Under the pieces are notes generated by a model. The model did not search any database. It had not been told where the DNA came from and saw nothing but the letters and a program-made list of their open reading frames with translations. DNA of 64,000 bases from an uncultured Pelagibacteraceae bacterium (GTDB lineage: Bacteria; Pseudomonadota; Alphaproteobacteria; Pelagibacterales; Pelagibacteraceae): contig CACMDB010000003.1 of the NCBI GenBank assembly GCA_902612325.1, positions 1-64,000 on the forward strand, given 5' to 3'. Below, piece by piece: positions 53,791-63,242 of the stretch (its first letter is position 1; every line of letters begins with the position of its first letter). A program made the translations under genes and the position numbers.

Positions 53791-53829
53791 GGTGAAATGG
53801 TTACAATATTATGGATTTAATTTTACCTT
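53789..53829 (+). other. Weak hairpin upstream of tmoW
   Basis: AAGGTGAAAT (53789-53798) can pair with ATTTTACCTT (53820-53829) with one G-U around a 21-base loop, with no clean T-tract after it. It could be a weak terminator, processing site or leader structure. Confidence 0.3.
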
Positions 53830-53855
53830 ATTTTCATATAACTTAATTAAGATTT

Positions 53856-54884
53856 ATGGCTGAGACAGTAATTAAATGTGAAAATGTCTACAAAATTTTT
53901 GGATCAAATGCCAAAAAAATGCTTCAAGAGTCAAATGGAAATGTTGATGCCAAAACTTTTCAAAAAAATGGATGTATCGTAGGTGTAAACAACGCATCAT
54001 TTGAAGTCTCAAAAGGTGAGATGTTAGTTGTCATGGGTTTATCTGGTTCAGGTAAATCAACATTATTGAGATGTATATCTAGATTAACAGATGCAACAGG
54101 TGGTAAAATTTTCATTGAAGGACAAGATCTATTACAACTAAACAACAAAGAGCTTATTGAGCTAAGAAGAAATAAAATGGGTATGGTTTTCCAAAGCTTT
54201 GCTTTACTGCCTCATAAAACGGTTGTAGAGAACATCGCTTTTCCACTTCAGATTAAAGGTATTAAAACTGAGGATAGTATCAGTAAAGCAATGGATATGG
54301 TCAAGCTAGTTGGACTTGATGGAAGAGAAAACTATTTTCCAAGAGAATTATCTGGAGGACAGCAACAACGAGTTGGTATCGCTAGATCTTTGGCAGTCGA
54401 ACCAGATATTTGGTTTTTAGATGAACCATTTTCAGCTTTAGATCCTTTAATAAGAAAAGAAATGCAAGATGAATTTTTAAGACTTCAAGAAAAATTACAA
54501 AAAACAATTATGTTTATTACTCATGATTTTGATGAAGCTTTAAAACTTGCTGATCGTATCGCAATTATGAAAGATGGTATAATTGAGCAATTAGATACCC
54601 CTGCTAATATTGTTTTAAATCCAGCCACAGAGTACGTACGAAAGTTTACAGAAGAGGTTCCAAGAGAAAAAGTTTTATTAATTGAAGATGTAATGGATGC
54701 ATCTAAAAATGATTTAGGTGATTTAAAAGTTTCAAAGGATGAAATAATCGAAAATGTTGCAGAAAAAATTCTTACTCAAAAAAAAGCCGTAGCTGTGATC
54801 GATAGTAAAAATGAAATTGTGGGTTCTATAAACCCAGCTAAAATTATTAATACAGTTTTTGGAGGAAGAAAAAATAATAATTAA
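53856..54884 (+). CDS. tmoW: TMAO/betaine ABC transporter ATP-binding protein (TmoW)
   Basis: A 342-residue ABC ATPase of the ProV/OpuAA type. Walker A GLSGSGKST (about 62-70), signature LSGGQQQRVGIARSL, Walker B IWFLDEPFSALDP and switch FITHDFDEAL. The C-terminal region (280-342), ending VIDSKNEIVGSINPAKII, resembles one CBS-type half domain. ProV-type enzymes usually carry two CBS domains; this one appears reduced. It is followed two bases later by the permease. Confidence 0.9.
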   Translation: MAETVIKCENVYKIFGSNAKKMLQESNGNVDAKTFQKNGCIVGVNNASFEVSKGEMLVVMGLSGSGKSTLLRCISRLTDATGGKIFIEGQDLLQLNNKELIELRRNKMGMVFQSFALLPHKTVVENIAFPLQIKGIKTEDSISKAMDMVKLVGLDGRENYFPRELSGGQQQRVGIARSLAVEPDIWFLDEPFSALDPLIRKEMQDEFLRLQEKLQKTIMFITHDFDEALKLADRIAIMKDGIIEQLDTPANIVLNPATEYVRKFTEEVPREKVLLIEDVMDASKNDLGDLKVSKDEIIENVAEKILTQKKAVAVIDSKNEIVGSINPAKIINTVFGGRKNNN

Positions 54885-54886
54885 TT

Positions 54887-57040
54887 ATGGAATTTTTAAA
54901 AAAATATCCCAAAACATTTCAATGGTTATTTTTATTAATAGTATTTTTTGCTTTATGTTTCGCAATTGAAGTTCCAGAAACATATAAATTTATCCGTGGC
55001 CAAGCAGAATTTGTAAAAGATCCAAATCAGAGTAGTTATGTGTTTTTAGGTAAAGAGGTGAGATATTATGCCTTTGATGTTTTTTGGCGGTTACCTCCAT
55101 TACTAGGCTGGCTACCTATTTGGATAAACGACTCTTTATTTTTCTTAATGAACGAATGGATGCCGATTGAGGTTTGGAATGAAGATACACAAGAGTTTAA
55201 AAGTCGTCCTGTAGTTTTACAAATAAGTAGAAATTTAACAGCATTTATGACTTTCTTAATACAATTAATAAGAGAGGTTTTATTAGGTGGTCTTGAAACT
55301 ATAGTAGCGTTTAGCAGTTGGGATTGGATCGATAAAAATCCTTGGGCTGAACTTCCAGGATTACCATGGACTATTGTAGCAGCAGGTGCAGCAATTCTTT
55401 CATATAAAGTAAGCGGGAAAGGTCTAGCATTGTTTGCTGGTTTAACGATGATTTATATTTCAATATTTGGTCAATGGAAACCATCTATGCAAACTCTTTC
55501 ATTTATACTAGTCGCAGCACCCTTGTCGTTTATTTTTGGTTTAGGCTTAGGAATAGCAGCATTTAAAAGTAAACGTGTCGAGAAAGCTTTATATCCAATA
55601 TTATTAGTGATGCAGACTATGCCGCAATATGCGGTATTGGTTCCTGCTTTAGTTCTTTTTGGAGTTGGCGATCATGCTGCAGTTATAATCACCATGGTTG
55701 TAGCTATACCACCAATGATATTACTAACCATATTAGGTTTAAGAGCAGTACCTCCAGAAGTTATTGAAGCTGGTAGAATGAGTGGATGTAACAATTGGCA
55801 ATTAATGTTTAAAGTTTTAATTCCAACTGCAAGAAGAGATATTTTAATTGGTGTCAACCAAGTCATTATGGTCTGTTTTTCCATGGCAGTAATCTCAGCT
55901 TTTATTGGTGCAAAAGGTTTAGGATTTAATCTGCTATTGGCGCTAAATCAGTTAAATATAGGACTAGCACTAGAAGCAGGCTTGTGTATTAGCTTAATTG
56001 CGATTTTATTAGATAAAATGTCATTAGCTTGGGCTAATAAACAAACAGATTATTTCGGTAATCTGACATTCTTTCAAAGAAATAAAAATATCTTATTTTT
56101 TGCAGCAACAGTAATTGTTGGAATAGTACTGGCTTATATTGGAACCTTTTTATTTAAAGGTAGTTTTAATTATCTATTTGAAGTTCCACATAATAAAGGA
56201 ATATCAACTGCTGATTTTTGGAATAAAGGGGTTGATTGGATTTTTGATACTTTTTTTGTTTATATTAAAGCATTTAATACATGGCTCATTCAAGAGGTGC
56301 TTCAACCAATGAGGGCTTTATATTTAAGAATGCCAGCTGTAGCAACTATAGTTTTAGTTGTTGGTGCAGGATATCTCATTGGTGGAATTCGTTCAGCTTT
56401 AGTTGTTTGTGGATTGACACTATTTATTGCTTTAAGTCCTTGGTGGGATAGAGCTTTAGTTACGACTTATATGGCAACATTTGGAGTAATTGTATCTTGT
56501 ACTATTGGATTTACAGTTGGAACATTATGTTTTCAAAATAAACGCTCTGCTAATTTCATGTTAGGAGTATGTGATATTTTTCAAACATTCCCATCATTTG
56601 TTTATCTAATTCCAGTGATGATGTTATTTGGTATTACGGATACATCTGTTTTAATAGCTGTTATAGTTTATGCAACAATACCTGCTACTAGATACACCAT
56701 TGAGGGATTGAGGAGTGTTCCTGCTGGTTTACACGATGCTGCAACCATGTCTGGTGTTAATAAATTTCAAAGATTAACAAAGATTGAATTTCCTTTAGCT
56801 TTTCCTCACATGATGCTTGGTATAAATCAAACAATTGTATTTGCTTTATTCATGGTAATTATTGGAGCTTTCATTGGTACTGAAGATTTAGGGCAATATA
56901 TATTAAAAGCACTATCAGATAAAAAAGGTGCTGGGATTGGGTTAACACTTGGTATTTGTGTAGCTTTTATAGCTCTTATATTTGATAATCTGATTAGATC
57001 TTGGGTTGAAAAAAGAAAAAAACACCTAGGTATTGATTAA
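54887..57040 (+). CDS. tmoV: TMAO/betaine ABC transporter permease with duplicated transmembrane domain (TmoV)
   Basis: A 717-residue permease containing two BPD_transp_1 domains. The first (about 205-385) holds QTMPQYAVLVPALVLFGVGDHAAV and EVIEAGRMSGCNNWQLMFKVLIPTARRDIL; the second (about 540-710) holds QTFPSFVYLIPVMMLFGITDTSVL and LHDAATMSGVNKFQRLTKIEFPLAFPHMM. The halves align motif by motif, an internal duplication, so one chain may replace a permease homodimer. It is convergent with tmm, seven bases away. Confidence 0.9.
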   Translation: MEFLKKYPKTFQWLFLLIVFFALCFAIEVPETYKFIRGQAEFVKDPNQSSYVFLGKEVRYYAFDVFWRLPPLLGWLPIWINDSLFFLMNEWMPIEVWNEDTQEFKSRPVVLQISRNLTAFMTFLIQLIREVLLGGLETIVAFSSWDWIDKNPWAELPGLPWTIVAAGAAILSYKVSGKGLALFAGLTMIYISIFGQWKPSMQTLSFILVAAPLSFIFGLGLGIAAFKSKRVEKALYPILLVMQTMPQYAVLVPALVLFGVGDHAAVIITMVVAIPPMILLTILGLRAVPPEVIEAGRMSGCNNWQLMFKVLIPTARRDILIGVNQVIMVCFSMAVISAFIGAKGLGFNLLLALNQLNIGLALEAGLCISLIAILLDKMSLAWANKQTDYFGNLTFFQRNKNILFFAATVIVGIVLAYIGTFLFKGSFNYLFEVPHNKGISTADFWNKGVDWIFDTFFVYIKAFNTWLIQEVLQPMRALYLRMPAVATIVLVVGAGYLIGGIRSALVVCGLTLFIALSPWWDRALVTTYMATFGVIVSCTIGFTVGTLCFQNKRSANFMLGVCDIFQTFPSFVYLIPVMMLFGITDTSVLIAVIVYATIPATRYTIEGLRSVPAGLHDAATMSGVNKFQRLTKIEFPLAFPHMMLGINQTIVFALFMVIIGAFIGTEDLGQYILKALSDKKGAGIGLTLGICVAFIALIFDNLIRSWVEKRKKHLGID

Positions 57041-57047
57041 AACTTAA

Positions 57048-58379
57048 TTATTTATTCAAAAAAGTTTTTAAAGTATCATCCATTGCTCTTGCCCAAGGCG
57101 TGTGGTGAACCGGTGCAACAGATCCTGTTACCGGGGATGAGAAAGACTTATCTCTATAAGTTGATATGTCTTCAACTTTATGATGTTCCCATTCTTTAAA
57201 ATGTTTTCTTATTAATTCAAAATCAATTTTAGGATAATCAGACATTTCATGTAGCTCCTTGGTATACTCTGTTTGAAAATCAATCATTTGATCAGGATTT
57301 TCAAGTTTTTCTTCCATTGCAACCCATTTGTTTATGTCATTTTCAATTTCTTTACTATCAGGCATTTTTATTTTACCCATAACTACATCACGAGCATACC
57401 AAGCTTGGCAATCGAACATATTAAATGTATGAAATTGATCCTGCATGCCAAGATACATTAGTTTATGATTATCTTGCCAGACTACACCTTTGTATAATTT
57501 AGGTGGATAGAGTCTATTTCTTGTCTTCAGTTGTAAGTTTTCCTCTAAAAATGGAAAATGGTGTAAGTATCCTGTACATAAAATTATAACGTCGGTTTCT
57601 TGTTCAGTACCATCTTTAAAGATAGCTTTCTTTCCATCTAGTCTATCTAGGTAATGGACTTCTTTCATGCCTTTAGGCCATTTGAATCCCATTGGGTTGT
57701 GTCTATATCCAATAGTTACACTTTTTGCTCCGTACTTATTACATTGAAGCGCAATATCTTCAGCTGAATAACTACTGCCTAATACCACAATATTTTTACC
57801 TCTAAACTCTTCTGCGTCTCTAAAGTCGTGGGAGTGCATAATTCTTCCTGGGAATGATTTCATTCCATCATACTCAGGAATAAATGGAACAGAAAAATGA
57901 CCAGTTGAAACAATTACAAAATCGAAATTTTCCTTTAAAATTTTATCATTTACTTTGTCCTGATAGCTAATTTCAAATTTTTCATTTTTAAAGATTGTAT
58001 TGATGACCCTTGTATTAAATTTAACTTTATTTTTTAAATTTCCACTTTTAGCTCTTCCAACTATATAGTCGTATAGTACCTCCCTTGGAGGAAATGACGG
58101 AATTGCTTTGCCAAAATGTTTATCAAAAGAATAGTCAGCAAATTCTAAACATTCCTTGGGTCCATTAGACCAAAGATATCTATACATACTATTTGGAACT
58201 GGATCTCCATACTGATCAGAACCTGTTCGCCAACTATAATTCCAGAGACCACCCCAATCTTCTTGTTTTTCAAAACAAATCACTTCAGGAATTTTTTCAC
58301 CTTTTTTTTCTGCTTGCTCAAATGCTCTTAACATTGATAAGCCACATGGACCTGCACCGATAATAGCTACTTTACTCAT
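57048..58379 (-). CDS. tmm: Trimethylamine monooxygenase (Tmm)
   Basis: A 443-residue class B flavin monooxygenase. FAD site IIGAGPCGLSMLRAFEQ (about 5-20), FMO fingerprint FPGRIMHSHDF (about 173-183), NADPH site VVLGSSYSAEDIALQ (about 195-209), and ILCTGYLHHFPF. NSMYRYLWSNGPKE and QDQFHTFNMFDCQAWYARD are typical of bacterial Tmm. It oxidises trimethylamine to TMAO with NADPH and oxygen. Its position beside tmoXWV and tdm is the classical context. Confidence 0.93.
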   Translation of the reverse strand: MSKVAIIGAGPCGLSMLRAFEQAEKKGEKIPEVICFEKQEDWGGLWNYSWRTGSDQYGDPVPNSMYRYLWSNGPKECLEFADYSFDKHFGKAIPSFPPREVLYDYIVGRAKSGNLKNKVKFNTRVINTIFKNEKFEISYQDKVNDKILKENFDFVIVSTGHFSVPFIPEYDGMKSFPGRIMHSHDFRDAEEFRGKNIVVLGSSYSAEDIALQCNKYGAKSVTIGYRHNPMGFKWPKGMKEVHYLDRLDGKKAIFKDGTEQETDVIILCTGYLHHFPFLEENLQLKTRNRLYPPKLYKGVVWQDNHKLMYLGMQDQFHTFNMFDCQAWYARDVVMGKIKMPDSKEIENDINKWVAMEEKLENPDQMIDFQTEYTKELHEMSDYPKIDFELIRKHFKEWEHHKVEDISTYRDKSFSSPVTGSVAPVHHTPWARAMDDTLKTFLNK

Positions 58380-58531
58380 AAGATTTAATAAAAATTAAGT
58401 TTATTTTACTAACAAAATATTAAAATTTAAAATAAAATAATGACTTAATATGAAAATTGACATAGAAAATTTTCACGTATGTGTTGCATTTTAAATTTTC
58501 GTTTAATTAATATTTTTGAATTTAAATCAAT
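58380..58531. promoter_or_regulatory. Divergent intergenic region between tmm and the GpsA-like gene
   Basis: The largest gene-free stretch in the window (152 bases). A perfect TTGACA (58457-58462) sits on the plus strand, inside an 8-bp inverted repeat TGAAAATT (58451-58458) / AATTTTCA (58468-58475), which could be an operator or a -35 region for the GpsA-like gene. A convincing -10 box is not evident. Confidence 0.45.
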
Positions 58532-59491
58532 ATGAAAAAATTTTTAATAATTGGAGGAGGGGCCATGGGATCTGCTTTCACAGTTCCCTGCCTGGAAAAT
58601 AAGAATGATGTTGTAATTACTGAGCCTTACTCAAAAAAATTCATAAAAGAATTATCCTCAAAAAGAAAATACCATTCTGCATTAAAAATGAATTTGCCAA
58701 AAAAACTTAAATTTCGAAAATATTCTGGTGATTTATTAAAAGAAAAATTTGATTTAATAGTAATTGCTTTAAGTTTACCTGGAATAGACTTTATTGGTAA
58801 GGAGTTGAAGAAAAATAATATTGATACACCTTTGCTGGTTCTTACCAAAGGGTTAAAATATATATCTAGGAGTAAGAAAATTTTTACTATTTCTGAAAAA
58901 CTTCAAAAAGTTTCTGGGATAAAAAATATTTCAGTTTTAAAAGGTCCTTGCTTAGCAAAAGAATTGGCGAGAAAACATCAAACAAGTGTAATAATTGCAA
59001 ATAAAAATATAAATTTTGCAAAAAAAATAGGAAAAAGAATTTCTACAAAATATTATTTAAATGAATTCTCAAGAGATATTATTGGTGTTGAGGTCTGCTC
59101 AGCAATTAAAAATATATATGCAATGATTATAGGTGCTGGTCAAAGTCTAAATACGTCATCAAGTTTATTTCAAAGATCAATTAATGAAATGAAATATTTG
59201 ACAAAATATTTTAAAGGAAAAGAAACAAGTACACTTGGGCTTGCTGGTGTGGGTGATTTATATGTTAGCGCTGCGGGTGGTCGAAATAGTAAAATGGGCA
59301 GTTACTTAGGAAAAGGATATACATTTAAAAATGCAAAAAAAAGATTTATGCCTAATGACACTGTTGAAGGAGAACAATTAGTTAGAGAAATTGCCCCATA
59401 CATTATGAGAAAAATTAATAAAAAAGAAATTCCTTTAATGATTAGTTTATTTAGAGCAATATTGAATAATAGAAAACTTACAGTCACTTAA
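58532..59491 (+). CDS. Glycerol-3-phosphate dehydrogenase-like NAD(P) enzyme (GpsA family)
   Basis: A 319-residue Rossmann enzyme. IIGGGAMGSAFTVPCLE (6-22), LTKGLKY, LKGPCLAKELARKHQTSV, GVEVCSAIKNIYAMIIGAG and TLGLAGVGDLYVSAAGGRN match GpsA, including the catalytic Lys of SAIKN. GpsA makes glycerol-3-phosphate for phospholipids; this member is divergent and, being followed by an alcohol dehydrogenase and an amidotransferase, may act on another phospho-hydroxy compound. Confidence 0.8.
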   Translation: MKKFLIIGGGAMGSAFTVPCLENKNDVVITEPYSKKFIKELSSKRKYHSALKMNLPKKLKFRKYSGDLLKEKFDLIVIALSLPGIDFIGKELKKNNIDTPLLVLTKGLKYISRSKKIFTISEKLQKVSGIKNISVLKGPCLAKELARKHQTSVIIANKNINFAKKIGKRISTKYYLNEFSRDIIGVEVCSAIKNIYAMIIGAGQSLNTSSSLFQRSINEMKYLTKYFKGKETSTLGLAGVGDLYVSAAGGRNSKMGSYLGKGYTFKNAKKRFMPNDTVEGEQLVREIAPYIMRKINKKEIPLMISLFRAILNNRKLTVT

Positions 59492-59497
59492 AAAAAT

Positions 59498-60658
59498 ATG
59501 AAATCTAATTGGAATTATCCAACAACAGTTTGGGTAGGCAAAGATAGGGTTAAAGATTTAGGAGAAGCTTGTCATAATTTAAAGGTTAACAACCCATTAT
59601 TTGTTACTGACAAAGATTTAGTAAATCTTCCATTTATTAAGGAGGTAATTAGTGAAATTAAAAAAAAGTTAAAAAAATTAATATTATTTTCAAATTTTAC
59701 AGGAAATCCATTTGGTGAGAATGTCGATGAGGGTGTGAAAGAATTTAAACAGAATGATTGTGATGGTGTAATTACGATTGGCGGAGGAAGTGCAATTGAT
59801 GTTGGGAAAGCTATAGCTTTTATGTCAGGTCAAAGTAGACCTATTTGGGATTTTGAGGATGTTGGAGATTATTGGAAAAGAGCTAATGATAAAAATATTT
59901 TTCCAATAATTGCAATTCCGACTACTGCAGGAACAGGATCTGAAACTGGTCGAGCATCTGCAATCATAAATAAAAAAACGGGTGTTAAAAAAATTATATT
60001 TCATCCAAAAATTTTACCTTCAATTGTTATTCTTGACCCAAAATTGACTATTGAACTTTCTCCAAGGTTAACTGCCGCAACAGGGATGGATGCCTTAGCT
60101 CACAATCTTGAGGCATATTGTGCACCCAGCTTTCATCCTATGGCAGATGGTATTGCTTTAGAGGGAATGAAGCTTATTAAAAATTCACTTGTTGTTGCAT
60201 ACCAAGATGGAAAAAATATTGAGGCTAGACAAAATCTTTTGGCAGCTTCGTCAATGGGTTCAACAGCTTTTCAAAAAGGATTAGGTGCAATTCATTCATT
60301 GAGCCATCCTGTTAATGCTCAATATAATATTCATCATGGATTGAGTAATGCAATTTTTATGCCGTATGTGTTAACTTTTAATAAATCAATTATAGAAAAA
60401 AAAATTATCTCAATTTGTGATTATTTAGATTTAGATAAAAATTTTGAAAGTTTTTTATCGTGGATTTTGAATTTAAGAAAAGATTTAGCAATCCCCCATA
60501 AACTATCTGACATTATGGATTGTTCCAAACTAGATTTAAATAGATTATCTCTAATGGCTTTAGAAGATCCATCTACTAGTGGTAATCCAAAAAAAATCAA
60601 TCAAGAGGATCTTAAACTGATGTATCAGCATAGCATTTCAGGAGAATTGTTTGAATGA
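59498..60658 (+). CDS. Iron-containing alcohol dehydrogenase
   Basis: A 386-residue group III alcohol dehydrogenase. The NAD motif ITIGGGSAIDVGKA (about 88-101), PTTAGTGSETGRASAI and the metal-binding His residues in MDALAHNLEAYCAPSFHPMADG and GAIHSLSHPVNAQYNIHHGLSNAI are present. It interconverts an alcohol and aldehyde using NAD; the substrate is unknown. It starts six bases after the GpsA-like stop and overlaps the amidotransferase gene by four bases. Confidence 0.9.
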   Translation: MKSNWNYPTTVWVGKDRVKDLGEACHNLKVNNPLFVTDKDLVNLPFIKEVISEIKKKLKKLILFSNFTGNPFGENVDEGVKEFKQNDCDGVITIGGGSAIDVGKAIAFMSGQSRPIWDFEDVGDYWKRANDKNIFPIIAIPTTAGTGSETGRASAIINKKTGVKKIIFHPKILPSIVILDPKLTIELSPRLTAATGMDALAHNLEAYCAPSFHPMADGIALEGMKLIKNSLVVAYQDGKNIEARQNLLAASSMGSTAFQKGLGAIHSLSHPVNAQYNIHHGLSNAIFMPYVLTFNKSIIEKKIISICDYLDLDKNFESFLSWILNLRKDLAIPHKLSDIMDCSKLDLNRLSLMALEDPSTSGNPKKINQEDLKLMYQHSISGELFE

Positions 60659-61437
60659 AAAAAATATTAATTGTAGAGGGAAACTTAAGGGAAGAAAATG
60701 AGAGCTTTTCAGAAAATGGTATTCAAACACATACAGAAAGTTTAAAAGACAGCTTAAGTCATTTTACTAATGAACTATCATTTGATGTTGTTAATCCTTC
60801 ATCAGATCAAAATATTCAATTAATATCAGATCAACTCGAGCAGTATGATGGTCTTATTTGGGGTGGAAGTAGTTTAAATATTTATAATGATACTCCAGAA
60901 ATTAGAAGGCAAATTGAATTCATGAAAAATTGTCAAAATAAAGTGGGAAAAATTTTGGCAATTTGTTGGGGCATGCAAGTAGCAGTCACAGCAGCAGGTG
61001 GCCAAGTCAAAAAGGCGGATAATTCACATATTGGTATAGCAAATGAAATAGAGATAAACAAAAATGGAATAAAACATCCTCTTTATAAAAATAAAGATAA
61101 AAAATTTAATTCCCCAGCATTTAATTTTGATGAGGTGGTAAAAATACCTGATAAAGGAATTTGTTTAGCATCGAACAAGATTAATAAAGTTCAAGGTTTA
61201 TATTTTGAGGTTAATAAGACAAAAATTTGGGGGCTACAATACCATCCAGAAATAACTTATGAAAAAATGATTAATCTTATTGAGTTTAGAAAAAAAAGAT
61301 TAATTGAAAGTAGAAAAGTATTTAAAGATGACACTGAAGTTCAAAAACACATTGCTTTTATCAAAAAAGAAATTTCGGTTTCAGATAAAGAAAAGAGAAT
61401 GTTAGAGCTTAAAAATTGGCTTAACGAATTAAATTAA
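60655..61437 (+). CDS. Class I glutamine amidotransferase-like protein
   Basis: A 260-residue GATase-1 fold protein. The nucleophile elbow is [11 protein letters not shown] (Cys about 103), and the His-Glu pair is in [12 protein letters not shown] (about 200). It resembles the GMP-synthase-like amidotransferases and gamma-glutamyl hydrolases found with amine catabolism. It has no attached synthase domain. The stop shares TTAA (61434-61437) with the convergent fhs gene. Confidence 0.82.
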   Translation: MKKILIVEGNLREENESFSENGIQTHTESLKDSLSHFTNELSFDVVNPSSDQNIQLISDQLEQYDGLIWGGSSLNIYNDTPEIRRQIEFMKNCQNKVGKILAICWGMQVAVTAAGGQVKKADNSHIGIANEIEINKNGIKHPLYKNKDKKFNSPAFNFDEVVKIPDKGICLASNKINKVQGLYFEVNKTKIWGLQYHPEITYEKMINLIEFRKKRLIESRKVFKDDTEVQKHIAFIKKEISVSDKEKRMLELKNWLNELN

Positions 61438-63119
61438 AATAACCCTTCGATTTCACCTTTTTTATTTAGTTTAATAGAGTCTGCTGCTGGTACTCTCGGT
61501 AATCCAGGCATTGTCATTATTGCTCCACAGACAACAACTATAAATTCAGCTCCTGAGGAAAGCCTTATTTCTCTAATTGGTAATGAGTGACCTGTAGGTG
61601 CACCTTTGAGATTAGGATCAGTTGAAAAACTGTACTGAGTTTTAGCTACACAAATTGGTAATTCCCCATAACCTGCTTCTTCAAAACTTTTAAGTTGATC
61701 TCTAATTTTTGTATCAGCAATAACTTCATCGGCTCTGTAAATTTCTTTTGCTATTGTTTCAATTTTTTTAAACAATGGTGTCTTACTTTCGTATAAAAAT
61801 TTAAATTTATTTTCATTTTTTTCACATAAATCAGCAACATGTGAAGCTAATTCTTTTGTACCTTCTCCTCCATTTGCCCAGTGGGTACAAAGACTTGCCT
61901 TTATTCCTAATTTATTACAAAAATCAACTAAAGCTTTTACCTCATCATCAGTATCTTTTAAAAAATGATTTACAGCTATCGCTACAGGAAGACCAAATTT
62001 TTTTACATTTTCAACATGCCTTTCAAGGTTGACCAAACCTTTTTTTAGTGCTTCAATGTTTTCATTTTTAAGATCATCTTTGGCTACACCGCCATGCATT
62101 TTTAATGCTCTAATTGTAGCCACAATAACCACACAACTTGGTTTTAAATCAGATTTTCTACATTTAATATCTAGAAATTTTTCAGCACCAAGATCTGCAC
62201 CAAACCCAGCTTCAGTTACCACATAGTCAGCTAATTTAAGTCCAGCTTTAGTCGCAATCACAGAATTACAACCATGTGCAATATTAGCAAAAGGCCCGCC
62301 ATGAATTATTGCAGGATTATTTTCTAATGTTTGAGTTATGTTTGGTCTTATAGCTTCTTTCAACAAAACAGTCATAGGTCCCTGTGCTTTTAAATCTTTA
62401 GCATATATTGGTTTTTTCTCTCTTGTATAAGCTACAGTAATATTTCCAATTCTATTTTCTAAATCTTCCAAATTATTAGCCAAGCAAAAGATAGCCATTA
62501 TTTCTGAAGCAACTGTAATATCAAAACCATCCTCTCTTGGAAATCCATTGGCGACACCGCCAAGATTAATGTTTATTGATCTTAATGCTCTATCATTCAT
62601 ATCTAAAACTCTTTTCCAAACAATTCTTCTTACATCTATATTAAGTTTATTTCCCCAATAGATATGATTGTCTATCAATGCAGATAAAAGATTATGTGCA
62701 GATGTAATTGCATGAAAGTCACCTGTGAAATGAAGATTAATTTGTTCCATAGGAACAACTTGAGCATAGCCACCACCAGCAGCTCCACCTTTCATTCCAA
62801 AAGATGGACCTAAACTTGGTTCTCTTAAACAGACGATAGATTTTTTTCCGATTTTATTAAGACCATCATTGAGACCTACAGAGGTTGTGGTCTTTCCTTC
62901 TCCTGCTGGAGTAGGAGTTATAGCAGTCACTAAAATTAATTTTCCCTCTTTTTTACTCTTGAGACCATCAAGGTACTCTAAATTTATTTTTGCGATGTGA
63001 CGCCCCATGGGGCTGAAGGCAGAACTTTCATCAGGAACATTTATTTTTGCTAAAATGTCTTTGATTGGTTGCATTTTAGCTTCTCTTGCAATTTGAATGT
63101 CTGATTTTATTTCACTCAT
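61434..63119 (-). CDS. fhs: Formate-tetrahydrofolate ligase
   Basis: A 561-residue formyltetrahydrofolate synthetase, normal length. ATP P-loop [16 protein letters not shown] (about 69-84), [56 protein letters not shown] and the C-terminal [20 protein letters not shown] end are intact. It links formate and tetrahydrofolate, joining the one-carbon units of methylated amines to biosynthesis or energy production. Divergent from soxB. Confidence 0.96.
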   Translation of the reverse strand: MSEIKSDIQIAREAKMQPIKDILAKINVPDESSAFSPMGRHIAKINLEYLDGLKSKKEGKLILVTAITPTPAGEGKTTTSVGLNDGLNKIGKKSIVCLREPSLGPSFGMKGGAAGGGYAQVVPMEQINLHFTGDFHAITSAHNLLSALIDNHIYWGNKLNIDVRRIVWKRVLDMNDRALRSININLGGVANGFPREDGFDITVASEIMAIFCLANNLEDLENRIGNITVAYTREKKPIYAKDLKAQGPMTVLLKEAIRPNITQTLENNPAIIHGGPFANIAHGCNSVIATKAGLKLADYVVTEAGFGADLGAEKFLDIKCRKSDLKPSCVVIVATIRALKMHGGVAKDDLKNENIEALKKGLVNLERHVENVKKFGLPVAIAVNHFLKDTDDEVKALVDFCNKLGIKASLCTHWANGGEGTKELASHVADLCEKNENKFKFLYESKTPLFKKIETIAKEIYRADEVIADTKIRDQLKSFEEAGYGELPICVAKTQYSFSTDPNLKGAPTGHSLPIREIRLSSGAEFIVVVCGAIMTMPGLPRVPAADSIKLNKKGEIEGLF

Positions 63120-63242
63120 AAAATTCTTTAAATATACAAAAACTGCTCGATTAGTATCTCTTTTTAAGAGCTTTGGAAATATCTAAAAATTATATATAAA
63201 AAAAATAGGAACTATTTATATTCATTATTATAAAATTTAGTC
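63120..63242. promoter_or_regulatory. Divergent intergenic region between fhs and soxB
   Basis: 123 bases between two divergent one-carbon genes. A short hairpin CTCTT-TTT-AAGAG (63158-63170) lies on the fhs leader side. I do not see a recognisable riboswitch or a firm promoter, although promoters for both genes must be here. Confidence 0.45.

Noticed and set aside
58451..58475. Inverted repeat as a terminator for an upstream gene
   Set aside because: The neighbouring genes are divergent, so no transcript ends here; it is kept only as a possible operator.
63120..63242. THF or glycine riboswitch upstream of fhs
   Set aside because: Only a short 5-bp hairpin is visible and none of the conserved motifs I would expect could be placed.
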